Source of the DNA: QQUJ01 sp050287605
GTDB taxonomy: Bacteria > Pseudomonadota > Gammaproteobacteria > QQUJ01
Length of the DNA: 64,000 nt
Reading direction: 5' to 3'
Assembly (NCBI GenBank): GCA_050287605.1
Contig: JBNKCG010000018.1
Location: 62,001 to 126,000, forward strand
The stretch's first letter is position 1. Every line of letters begins with the position of its first letter. The notes beneath the pieces are model-generated. The model searched no databases and had not been told where the DNA came from. It saw only the letters and a list, made by a program, of their open reading frames with translations. A program made the position numbers and the translations under genes. Positions 1 through 7,901 of this stretch are shown piece after piece.

Positions 1-907
1 TACCGCGGCGGTCTACGCCGCCCGCGCCAATCTCAACCCGGTCCTGATCACCGGCCTGGAACAGGGCGGCCAATTAATGACCACCACCGAAGTGGAAAAC
101 TGGCCCGGCGGCGCCGCCGACCTGCAGGGGCCGGGACTGATGGAGGAGATGCGTCAGCATGCCGAACGCTTCAGCACCGAGATGATCTTCGACCACATCC
201 AATCCGCTGACCTGCAGCGCCGTCCCTTTCTGCTGCGCGGAGACTCCGGCGAATACACCTGCGACGCGCTCATCGTCGCCACCGGCGCATCGGCCATGTA
301 CCTCGGCCTGGAATCGGAGCAGACGTACCGCGGCAAAGGGGTATCTGCCTGCGCCACCTGCGACGGCTTCTTTTACCGGGGACGCAAGGTCGCCGTCATC
401 GGCGGCGGTAACACGGCGGTGGAAGAGGCCCTCTACCTGGCCAATATTGCCGAGCACGTCACCCTCGTGCACCGCCGCGATCACCTGCGTTCGGAAAAAA
501 TCCTCCAGGACCGGCTGATGGAGCGCGTCAAGGAGGGCAAGGTCACCATTCAGTGGAACCACACCCTGGACGAGGTGTTGGGTGACGCAAGCGGTGTGAC
601 CGGCATGCGCCTGCGCAGCCGCATCGACGACGCCACTCAGGAGCTGGACGTGCACGGGGTATTCATCGCCATCGGCCATCGCCCCAACACCGCCATGTTC
701 AAAGGCCAGCTGGAGATGGACGACCACGGCTACCTGATCGTGCAGAGCGGTATCCGCGGCAACGCCACCCAGACCAGCATCCCGGGCATCTTCGCTGCCG
801 GCGACGTGGCCGACCCTATCTATCGTCAGGCCATCACCTCCGCCGGGGCCGGCTGCATGGCGGCGTTGGACGCCGAACGCTACCTGGATGCCATGACGCA
901 GGGGTAA
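1..907 (+). CDS. trxB: Thioredoxin reductase, 5'-truncated by the window edge
   Basis: NADPH-dependent flavoprotein that reduces thioredoxin in the cytoplasm. The reading frame is open from base 2, so the start codon and the first FAD-binding glycine motif lie upstream of the window. The visible part begins in the N-terminal FAD domain (TAAVYAARANLNP, then GGQLMTTTEVENWPG). It contains the redox-active CATC motif (near base 350), the NADPH-binding GGGNTAVEEA and the C-terminal FAD motif GDVAD. The protein ends with AITSAGAGCMAALDAERYL, as this family normally does. It converges with the L,D-transpeptidase gene. Identity is secure; only the N-terminal few residues are missing. Confidence 0.96.
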   Translation, partial: TAAVYAARANLNPVLITGLEQGGQLMTTTEVENWPGGAADLQGPGLMEEMRQHAERFSTEMIFDHIQSADLQRRPFLLRGDSGEYTCDALIVATGASAMYLGLESEQTYRGKGVSACATCDGFFYRGRKVAVIGGGNTAVEEALYLANIAEHVTLVHRRDHLRSEKILQDRLMERVKEGKVTIQWNHTLDEVLGDASGVTGMRLRSRIDDATQELDVHGVFIAIGHRPNTAMFKGQLEMDDHGYLIVQSGIRGNATQTSIPGIFAAGDVADPIYRQAITSAGAGCMAALDAERYLDAMTQG

Positions 908-947
908 TCACCGTCAGCGACGGCATTGCCGGTCGGAGGTACACCGC

Positions 948-1469
948 TCACTCGACGATGAGCACCCGCATCCCCGCCGGCACCTGCTCGAACAATGCGA
1001 TCACGTCGTCGTTGCGCATACGGATGCAGCCGTGGGAGCCGGGCTCGCCCACGGGCTCGGTGTCGGGGCAGCCGTGGATGTAGATGAAGCGGCGCTGGGT
1101 ATCGACCTCCCCCAGCCGGTTGCGCCCGGGCTCCAGCCCGCACAACCAGAGAATGCGGCTGAGAATCCAGTCGCGCCCCGGGTGTGCAGCCATCAGCTCG
1201 GACGTGCAGATCTCGCCGGTGGGACGGCGTCCCACGAACACCGCCCCGCGGGGCTGGTCGGCGCCGATTCTGGCACGCACCGTGTGCCAGCCGCGCGGCG
1301 TCTGCCCGCTGCCACTGAGTTCCCCGGCACCCGCCGCCGCAGTGGAGACCGGGTAGCTGAACCGACACCGACCTGCGCTGACGAACTCCAGCCGCTGGCG
1401 GCCCAGATCGATGCGCAAATAACGATCCGGGGTTGCGGCGGACTCGCTGCGCTCGCTTGTCACGTCCAC
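948..1469 (-). CDS. L,D-transpeptidase (YkuD domain)
   Basis: Cysteine transpeptidase of the YkuD family, which forms or modifies 3-3 cross-links in peptidoglycan or attaches proteins to it. The family signature is complete near the C-terminus: His132, then SHGCIRM with the nucleophile Cys148. At 173 aa it is a minimal single-domain member. No signal peptide or membrane segment is visible at the N-terminus, which is odd for an enzyme that acts in the periplasm, so export or a different role is open. The start is GTG at 1469; a second GTG at 1463 overlaps the stop of the upstream CYTH gene as GTGA and is equally possible. The overlap suggests translational coupling to that gene. Confidence 0.85.
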   Translation of the reverse strand: MDVTSERSESAATPDRYLRIDLGRQRLEFVSAGRCRFSYPVSTAAAGAGELSGSGQTPRGWHTVRARIGADQPRGAVFVGRRPTGEICTSELMAAHPGRDWILSRILWLCGLEPGRNRLGEVDTQRRFIYIHGCPDTEPVGEPGSHGCIRMRNDDVIALFEQVPAGMRVLIVE

Positions 1470-1930
1470 TCCGGGTAGGGATGCTCGGCCAGGTAGGCGT
1501 TGAAAAACCGCACATCATCCGACACCTCCTCGCCTACCCACTGGGGAATGACGAAATGTTCGTCGGGTCGGCTCAATTCGATCTCCGCCAGCACCAAGCC
1601 GGCGTTGGGCCCTTCAAAACGATCCACCTCCCAGAGGTGTTCACCTGCCGGCACGAAAAAGCGACGCTTTTCGATGTGCCGCCCGGCGCAGTGGTGGTCG
1701 AGGAGCTGCCGAGCATCCTCGATGGGAATCGGATACTCGAACTCGGATCGCGCGATGCCCCGGGTTGGTCCTTTGACGGTAAGCCACGCTTGGTCGCCGG
1801 CAATGCGCACCCGCACGCTCGCCTCGGGCCCGCGCGCCAGATACCCTTGGCGTACCGGCACCGAGTTGACCGCCTGGTGCTCCCAGTCGTCGGATCGGGT
1901 GAGAAACTTGCGCTCGATTTCGACACCCAT
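1460..1930 (-). CDS. CYTH domain protein (triphosphate tunnel metalloenzyme family)
   Basis: The 156-aa protein opens with MGVEIERKFL, the ExExK-type signature of CYTH/triphosphate tunnel enzymes. These bind triphosphorylated substrates inside a beta-barrel with a metal ion; family members include inorganic triphosphatases, adenylate cyclase CyaB and thiamine triphosphatase. Alternating charged residues typical of the tunnel follow (RVRIAGDQAWLTVKG, EFEYPI, WEVDRFEG, LAEIEL). Short bacterial single-domain CYTH proteins are most often tripolyphosphatases, but the substrate cannot be read from sequence. It is transcribed leftward and its 3' end overlaps the L,D-transpeptidase gene by about 10 bases. 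Start ATG at 1930. Confidence 0.85.
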   Translation of the reverse strand: MGVEIERKFLTRSDDWEHQAVNSVPVRQGYLARGPEASVRVRIAGDQAWLTVKGPTRGIARSEFEYPIPIEDARQLLDHHCAGRHIEKRRFFVPAGEHLWEVDRFEGPNAGLVLAEIELSRPDEHFVIPQWVGEEVSDDVRFFNAYLAEHPYPEWT

Positions 1931-2047
1931 GTACGGTTCCCGTTCGGTAGCGGCGACATGCCTCCGGTGAAGGCGTACCAGTGTAGCCTACGACGCGTTC
2001 AGCGGCAGCCGGGTCGCCTTCCTCAACCCACACCCAAAGGGATTGAA

Positions 2048-2521
2048 GTGCGCCTGCGGACAGATCCAGAGTCACTGCTCTTCGTCTACGGTACGCTGCT
2101 CACCGGCACCGGCCGCCCCGCAATGGACCGCGTGATAACACGCGCCCTGGTGCCGGTCAGCGCCGCTACCGTACCCGGCAAGCTCTACCACCTGGACGGC
2201 TACCCCGGCGCTCTTCCCGACCCGGCGAGCGCGCAAACCATCCGTGGCCTCATCGTGCGCCTGCGTCATCCACGCCTCCACTGGCCGCTGCTGGACCGGT
2301 ACGAAGAGTGTGGAAACCTGTACGTGCGCGAGCGCGTCACGGCACTGACGATACCCGCACATCGGCCGACGGCGTGTTGGATTTATCGTTATTGCTGCGC
2401 GGTGCGGCATCGTCGACCGGTGACCGGCGGCGACTATTCAGGGCGGGGCGAGCGCCACCGGCTCAGCGCTCGAAAACGGCGATCGACTCCACGTGACCGG
2501 TATGGGGAAACATATCCATAA
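2048..2521 (+). CDS. Gamma-glutamylcyclotransferase-like (AIG2/GGCT fold) protein
   Basis: The 157-aa frame starting at GTG 2048 has the family hallmarks: VYGTLLTG at residues 13-20 (substrate-binding YGTL loop), a central DRYEE with the putative catalytic glutamate at 86, and a C-terminal GGDY near 127-130. Members cyclise gamma-glutamyl amines or gamma-glutamyl amino acids to 5-oxoproline. The substrate here is unknown. It is divergent from the CYTH gene (gap of 117 bases). Its 3' end runs 59 bases into the 3' end of the convergent rlmD gene. The last 25 or so residues (basic, arginine-rich) are beyond the usual domain end and may reflect this overlap. Confidence 0.7.
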   Translation: MRLRTDPESLLFVYGTLLTGTGRPAMDRVITRALVPVSAATVPGKLYHLDGYPGALPDPASAQTIRGLIVRLRHPRLHWPLLDRYEECGNLYVRERVTALTIPAHRPTACWIYRYCCAVRHRRPVTGGDYSGRGERHRLSARKRRSTPRDRYGETYP

Positions 2522-3800
2522 CCCCGGCGCCCGATAACGCATAGCCGTGGCGATGAACCAGTTCCCCCGCGTCACGTGCCAGGGTGGCGGGGTTGCAGGA
2601 GACGTAGACGATTTTCGGTGCTGCGATGCGCGGGATATGATGCAACACCTCGATAGCGCCGGTGCGTGGGGGGTCGATCAGCAACCGATCATAGGGTTCA
2701 CGCAGCCAGACGGCCTCCGCCAGAGCGGCCGTGAGATCCGCGGTATGAAACACAACGTTGTCGATCCCGTTGAGTCGCGCATTTTCGCTGGCACGCTCGA
2801 TCAGGCCTGCATCGCCTTCCACGCCGGTCACTGAACCGGCATGGCGTGCCAACGGCAAGGTGAAGTTACCCAACCCGCAGAACAGATCCAGTACCCGATG
2901 GGCGGCGGAAAGATCCAACAGTTCCAGTGCGCGATCGACCATCCGGCGGTTGAGGCCGGCGTTGACCTGGGTGAAATCGGTGGGTCGAAACCGTAACCGC
3001 AAATCGTGGTTGGGCAGGCCATACGCCAACCCGGGTTGCTCAGGCCGCAGCGGCACCAGCAACTCGGGTCCGGCCGGCTGCAGGTAGATCTGCAGGTTGT
3101 ACTGCTGGCCGAAGGCCTTGAGCCGCTCGCAATCCTCGGTGGTAGGGGTGTCAAGATTACGGAACACCAAGGCCGCCTCGTCATCGCCCACCGCCACCTC
3201 GATCTGGGGTATCTTGTCGACTAGGCTGAGGCTTGCGATGAGGGCGCCGAGTTCGAGCAGGCGCTCGCCAATGCGCGGGTCGAGCACGTCACAGCCTTCC
3301 AGCTCCGCGATATAGTTGCTGTGCTGTTCGCGAAACCCCACCAGCACTCTGCCCTTCTTGACCACGTTGCGCACCCCAAGCCTTGCCTTGCGCCGATAGC
3401 CCCACACTTGGTCGCGCAACGGTTCGAAGATCTGGGCTGGCTCCACCTTGCCGATGCGCCGTAGCTGATCGAGGAGTAGCCGTTGCTTGGCCACAATCTG
3501 TGCCTGCGAATCCATGTGCTGCAGGCTGCAGCCACCGCAGTTGGCGAAATGTGGACAGCGGGGGACGACCCGATCGGATGAGGGACTGGAAACTGTGACA
3601 GCTTGAGCGATGGCGTATTTGCTGTGCTTCGCCACCAAGCGCGCGATGACCGACTCACCGGGTAGCGCTCCGTGGACAAACACCGCTTTACCTTCCCAAT
3701 GCGCCACCCCTTTGCCGTCGTGTGACAACGACTCGATGAGCAGCGGGACGGGTTCTTCGGGAAGACGGCGGCGCTTGCGTTTGTTACGGGCCACGGTCAC
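2463..3800 (-). CDS. rlmD: 23S rRNA (uracil-1939-C5) methyltransferase RlmD
   Basis: S-adenosylmethionine-dependent enzyme that makes 5-methyluridine at position 1939 of 23S rRNA (formerly RumA). Domains in order: N-terminal TRAM RNA-binding domain (about residues 12-70), four cysteines for a [4Fe-4S] cluster (C82, C88, C91 in CPHFANCGGC and C170 in EGCDVLD), a central domain, and the methyltransferase domain with DLFCGLGNF, DPPR, the catalytic SCNP cysteine 402 and a conserved glutamate at about 438. The 445-aa length is normal. Start is GTG at 3800; a second GTG at 3794 is better spaced from a GGGGA ribosome-binding site. Its stop region overlaps the convergent cyclotransferase-like gene. 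Confidence 0.96.
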   Translation of the reverse strand: MTVARNKRKRRRLPEEPVPLLIESLSHDGKGVAHWEGKAVFVHGALPGESVIARLVAKHSKYAIAQAVTVSSPSSDRVVPRCPHFANCGGCSLQHMDSQAQIVAKQRLLLDQLRRIGKVEPAQIFEPLRDQVWGYRRKARLGVRNVVKKGRVLVGFREQHSNYIAELEGCDVLDPRIGERLLELGALIASLSLVDKIPQIEVAVGDDEAALVFRNLDTPTTEDCERLKAFGQQYNLQIYLQPAGPELLVPLRPEQPGLAYGLPNHDLRLRFRPTDFTQVNAGLNRRMVDRALELLDLSAAHRVLDLFCGLGNFTLPLARHAGSVTGVEGDAGLIERASENARLNGIDNVVFHTADLTAALAEAVWLREPYDRLLIDPPRTGAIEVLHHIPRIAAPKIVYVSCNPATLARDAGELVHRHGYALSGAGVMDMFPHTGHVESIAVFER

Positions 3801-3860
3801 TCCCCACGCAGATGCTGTCCGCGATCCGCCCGATCGCGGAAGAACGCAGATTTCCGGGAA

Positions 3861-4751
3861 TCAACTGGAAAAAACGCCAGTGGAGAGATAGCGGTCACCG
3901 CGGTCGCAAATGATGCACACGATCAGCGCATCATCGACCTCCTGCGACAGACGCAACGCTGCAGCCACGGCGCCTCCGGAAGAGATCCCGGCAAAGATCC
4001 CTTCGCGCTCGGCCAGGACGCGTGCGGTTTGCTCCGCCTCGGACTGGTCCATGTCGATCACCCGGTCGACGCGCGCCGGTTCAAAGATCTGCGGAAGGTA
4101 AGCCTGCGGCCAGCGCCGTATTCCCGGGATGCTGGATCCTTCGGTCGGCTGCACGCCCACGATCTGGATTCGCGGATTCTGCTCTTTCAGATAACGCGAA
4201 ACCCCCATGATGGTTCCCGTGGTCCCCATGGCGCTGACGAAGTGGGTCACGGCGCCCTGGGTATCGCGCCAAATCTCGGGACCCGTGGATTCGTAATGGG
4301 CCAGGGGATTATCGGGATTGGCAAACTGGTTGAGCACCCGGCCCTCGCCGGCCCGACCCATCTGATCGGCCAGGTCCCGTGCTCCCTCCATACCCTGCGC
4401 TTTGGTCACCAGGACGATCTCGGCACCGTAGGCCTTCATCGAGGCCAGCCGCTCGGCACTCATATTGTCCGGCATAACCAAAATCATCCGGTATCCGCGA
4501 ATGGCGGCCGCCATGGCCAGCGCGATGCCGGTATTGCCGCTGGTCGCCTCTATCAACACGTCACCCGGCTTGATCTCGCCGCGCGCCTCTGCGTGCTGGA
4601 TCATGCTCATGGCGGGCCTGTCCTTGACCGAACCGGCGGGATTATTCCCCTCCAGTTTGACCAACAAGGTGTTGCTGCCGCCGACCGGGAGCCGTTGCAA
4701 ACGGACCAGCGGAGTGCCGCCGACGAAGGATTCTATGGTGGGAAACGTCAT
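3861..4751 (-). CDS. cysM: Cysteine synthase B (O-acetylserine sulfhydrylase)
   Basis: PLP enzyme that makes cysteine from O-acetylserine and sulfide or thiosulfate. PLP lysine is K43 in NNPAGSVKDRP, followed by the substrate loop EATSGNTGIALAM and the phosphate-binding GTTGTIMGVSR. The positions GEGRVLNQF, EGSSIPGIRRWP and the ending ICDRGDRYLSTGVF are typical of CysM rather than CysK. ATG at 4751 (MTFPTIESF) matches the usual family start; ATG at 4760 would add three residues. It lies leftward, 60 bases upstream of rlmD, and may be cotranscribed with it. It is divergent from the TonB receptor gene. Confidence 0.95.
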   Translation of the reverse strand: MTFPTIESFVGGTPLVRLQRLPVGGSNTLLVKLEGNNPAGSVKDRPAMSMIQHAEARGEIKPGDVLIEATSGNTGIALAMAAAIRGYRMILVMPDNMSAERLASMKAYGAEIVLVTKAQGMEGARDLADQMGRAGEGRVLNQFANPDNPLAHYESTGPEIWRDTQGAVTHFVSAMGTTGTIMGVSRYLKEQNPRIQIVGVQPTEGSSIPGIRRWPQAYLPQIFEPARVDRVIDMDQSEAEQTARVLAEREGIFAGISSGGAVAAALRLSQEVDDALIVCIICDRGDRYLSTGVFSS

Positions 4752-4832
4752 GATCCGCATTCTACCCCAACGATCTACCCATGACGATTGAACCCGCTTC
4801 GGGCACGTAGCGTGTCACTTCTGACTGAGTTA

Positions 4833-4856
4833 GCATAAGCTCTAGTTTCGCATAAG
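4833..4856. repeat. Two direct copies of GCATAAG upstream of the TonB receptor
   Basis: GCATAAG occurs at 4833-4839 and 4850-4856, a 17-base period, in the cysM/receptor intergenic region and just before the receptor start. The spacing puts both copies roughly on the same DNA face, as expected for a tandem operator. The same heptamer forms the arms of the palindrome at the sdh promoter (29305-29322). A 7-mer pair can occur by chance, so this is a weak call. Confidence 0.3.
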
Positions 4857-4892
4857 AATTTCGTGATATTGAGTCACAGGTGGAGGGGATCT

Positions 4893-6890
4893 GTGCGGAG
4901 AGTGGACGCTAACCTCGGCAAGCCGGCCTTGGCACGATGTGGACCGGGCGCGCTGTTGGGATTATTGCTGATCCAAGCCGGCGTTTCGGCTCACGCCGAG
5001 AACATCGACTTACCGGTCTCGGGAGAAGACGTCTACTTCGGGGAACTGCCCATTGTGCTATCCGCGACACGGCTCAACCAGCCGATCGCCGAGGCACCGG
5101 TGGCCGTCACCGTTATTGACCGGGAAATGATCGAAGCCTCGGGTGCGCGCGAACTGGCCGATGTGTTTCGCCTGGTGCCGGGATTCTTGGTAGGGTCTTT
5201 TGACGGTCACCAGCGTTCCGTCGGCTATCACGGATTGCTCGACAGCTTCAACCGCCGCATGCAGGTGTTGGTGGACGGACGGTCGGTCTATACCCCCACC
5301 TTCGGTGGCGTCCGCTGGAGCGATCTGCCGCTGGCGCTCGAAGATATCGAACGCATCGAAGTGGTGCGTGGACCCAATGCAGCCACCTACGGTCCCAACT
5401 CCTTCATGGGCATCGTGAGTATCACGACGCGCCACGCCGCCGACACGCCGGGAACGCTGGTGAAGGCCGCCGCGGGTGACCCGGACTATGGCTCCGTCCT
5501 GGTGCGCAACGGGACTAATTTCGGCGACCTTGATCTACGGGTTACGATTCAGACAGATCGCGACACCGGATTTCCCGGCGTCGAAGACACCAAACAGACC
5601 GATCGCCTCAATGTACGGGCCGACTATCAAGCCACCGCGCGGGATAACTTCGTGCTCAACACCGGGTACAGCGCTGGACCTCGCCGCGAAGGCGAAGCCA
5701 CCGACACCAATCCCACGCGCAATATCGACGCCGAAAGCTATTACGTCCAAGGCCATTGGCGTCGAACACTTAGTCCCAACGAAGAGATCAGCATCCAGTT
5801 CTATCGCAACAGTTTCAAATCCGAGGATACGTTTTTTGCCACCAGCGGCCCACTTTCCGGCGAAATCGATTTCGGCCGCGAAGGCCGACGCACCGACATC
5901 GAACTGGAACACACCCTGATTCCCAGTGATACGGTGAAGATTGCTTGGGGTGCGGAGTTGCGGCGAGATCAGGGGCTGTCAAATAATATGTTCATCGGAG
6001 GCGATTACGCCAACGATGTCAAACGCCTGTTCGGCAACGTGGTGTGGGAGTTCGTACCCGGCACCATACTCAACACCGGTGCAATGATCGAGAAAAACGA
6101 CCTGACCGGAACCGATATCTCTCCTCGCATTGCCCTGAACCATCGCATCAATTCAAACCACAGCGTGCGGATAACCGCTAGCCACGCTACCCGAACACCC
6201 TCCCTCTTCGAAGGCGCCGTCGATTTCTACCACATCCTCGATTTTGGCGGCACCCCGGTGATACTGCAGAACTACCTGACCACCGACCGGCTCAAACCCG
6301 AACAAATCGATTCCATTGAGTTCGGGTACATCTTCGACCTTCCACGAAAAGGCGTTAACGGAGATATAAAACTATTCCGCGAACGTATTCGCGACCTTAT
6401 CTCGGACGACACGTTCACGCTGATCACTAGTCATGGCTTACCCAACATAGGTGGTGAATCCTCTACCTTTGGCAACGTCGACAGCGCCACGATAGACGGC
6501 GTCGAGGCGCAAATCGAGTGGCGTCCCGACAGTCGGAATCGAATCATCGCGGGAGGCGCTCTTCTTCACGCCGAAAGCGACAACATCGCCGAGGAGTATT
6601 CCAAGACTGTTCCCTCAGCCATTGTCAATTTATTGTGGATTCATCGCTCCCTGACCGGCCTGTCGACTGGGGTTTCGTACTACTACACCGACGAGTGTCG
6701 ATACCTAGGAGGAGATCAAATCGATGCCGTCAGCCGGCTGGATTTTCGAGTCTCCCAAAAGTTCGGCCCCCGCAACAATGCCGGCGAAATCGCGTTTGTC
6801 TTTCAAAATATTTTCGGAAATTACTCGGATTTCTCCGAGACAAACACCATGGACCAGCGTGCTTACGTTAGCTTGAGCACACAGTATTAG
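4893..6890 (+). CDS. TonB-dependent outer-membrane receptor
   Basis: Outer-membrane beta-barrel gated by TonB, with substrate unknown. GTG 4893 is chosen because GGAGG sits six bases upstream, and it gives a clean signal peptide (hydrophobic LLGLLLIQAGV, cleavage after SAHA near residue 35). An upstream in-frame GTG at 4863 would spoil this. Then come a TonB-box-like ELPIVLSATR, a plug domain (about 50-165, with VLVDGRSVYTPTFGG and IERIEVVRGPNAATYGPN) and a barrel of about 480 residues ending in an aromatic-rich strand (VSLSTQY). 665 aa is normal. It heads a block with the binding-protein gene (27 bases downstream) and the hybrid kinase, suggesting a sensing role. Confidence 0.9.
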   Translation: MRRVDANLGKPALARCGPGALLGLLLIQAGVSAHAENIDLPVSGEDVYFGELPIVLSATRLNQPIAEAPVAVTVIDREMIEASGARELADVFRLVPGFLVGSFDGHQRSVGYHGLLDSFNRRMQVLVDGRSVYTPTFGGVRWSDLPLALEDIERIEVVRGPNAATYGPNSFMGIVSITTRHAADTPGTLVKAAAGDPDYGSVLVRNGTNFGDLDLRVTIQTDRDTGFPGVEDTKQTDRLNVRADYQATARDNFVLNTGYSAGPRREGEATDTNPTRNIDAESYYVQGHWRRTLSPNEEISIQFYRNSFKSEDTFFATSGPLSGEIDFGREGRRTDIELEHTLIPSDTVKIAWGAELRRDQGLSNNMFIGGDYANDVKRLFGNVVWEFVPGTILNTGAMIEKNDLTGTDISPRIALNHRINSNHSVRITASHATRTPSLFEGAVDFYHILDFGGTPVILQNYLTTDRLKPEQIDSIEFGYIFDLPRKGVNGDIKLFRERIRDLISDDTFTLITSHGLPNIGGESSTFGNVDSATIDGVEAQIEWRPDSRNRIIAGGALLHAESDNIAEEYSKTVPSAIVNLLWIHRSLTGLSTGVSYYYTDECRYLGGDQIDAVSRLDFRVSQKFGPRNNAGEIAFVFQNIFGNYSDFSETNTMDQRAYVSLSTQY

Positions 6891-6917
6891 CGGCACCCAT
6901 CAATTTGCAAAATCGCG

Positions 6918-7895
6918 ATGTGGTTACGGATGCACAGCCGAGTTTTCATAGAGTTGTTACAACCGCGAGGTCGCCGACTTGCGACAAGCGTTGTCTTGTT
7001 CATTCTTGTGTTTCCAGTTTCTTTCTCCGTCTTCGCCGACACCACGAAAATAGGGATTCTCTATTCTGAGCACTCTGCTGCACAGAGTGAAGTGGTACAC
7101 GAGATTGAGCGGATATTGCAGCAATCGCTGGTCAATAGCATTTCAGTGACGACGATCAAAATCGAAAGCAGCACCGTCGACTCACTATTGAAAGCACCGC
7201 GGGATCTTATTATTACTGTTGGCCTAGAAGCTGCACTGCTCTGCCGCGACCGATGCAAAGCAACCTCACTACTGCGAGCACTAATTCCGAAACGCACTGC
7301 CGAATCGGTCCTCCTCAACAATGCAGACGTGCGGGTATATGACATCTATCTCGACCAACCCGTCCCTCGCCTCATGCGACTACTGAAACTCGCCCTCCCC
7401 TACGACAACAACGTTGCGGTGCTTTTGGGTCCCTCTTCGTCATCGCTGGAGAGTGATTTGGGGCGAGCGGGAAAAAACCATGGCCTAACCTTGCATATTG
7501 AAAAAGTCTCCGACCAATCGGAACTGATCACTGCGCTCGAACGTTTGCTCAAGCAGAGCCAAGTCCTGCTCGCCGTGCCGGATCCTCTAATATACAACCG
7601 GTTTACGGTTCAGAAGATATTGTTAACTACCTACCGGCACCAGATTCCCGTCGTATCATTTTCCGCCGCCCTGGTCCGCGCCGGCGCTTCAATAGCAGTA
7701 TATTCATCGCCCGATCAAATAGGGCGGCATATCGGCGAAATCGCCGTCCGCATCGTGGGAAAACAGAATCCACCCCAATCGAGCTTTCCGTTGTATTACT
7801 CCGTCACCACCAACCACCAAGTTGCCCGTTCGCTCGGCCTCAATCTACCTGCCGATGAGTCATTGCTGGACATGCTGTTGGCACACGAAAGGTAG
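6918..7895 (+). CDS. Periplasmic ABC-type substrate-binding protein (PF04392-like)
   Basis: A 325-aa exported protein: basic start, hydrophobic core about residues 22-38, likely cleavage after SVFA (residue 40). The C-terminal half matches the ABC_sub_bind family pattern: PVVSFSAALVRAGASIAVYS, then IGRHIGEIAVRIVGK, then TNHQVARSLGLNLP. Members bind small ligands such as amino acids, but many occur without transporter partners. No ABC permease or ATPase gene is adjacent here. Instead it lies between a TonB receptor and a hybrid histidine kinase, seven bases from the kinase. I infer that it supplies a ligand-bound signal to the kinase's periplasmic domain. The ligand cannot be read from the sequence. 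Confidence 0.8.
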   Translation: MWLRMHSRVFIELLQPRGRRLATSVVLFILVFPVSFSVFADTTKIGILYSEHSAAQSEVVHEIERILQQSLVNSISVTTIKIESSTVDSLLKAPRDLIITVGLEAALLCRDRCKATSLLRALIPKRTAESVLLNNADVRVYDIYLDQPVPRLMRLLKLALPYDNNVAVLLGPSSSSLESDLGRAGKNHGLTLHIEKVSDQSELITALERLLKQSQVLLAVPDPLIYNRFTVQKILLTTYRHQIPVVSFSAALVRAGASIAVYSSPDQIGRHIGEIAVRIVGKQNPPQSSFPLYYSVTTNHQVARSLGLNLPADESLLDMLLAHER

Positions 7896-7901
7896 GCCGC
7901 A

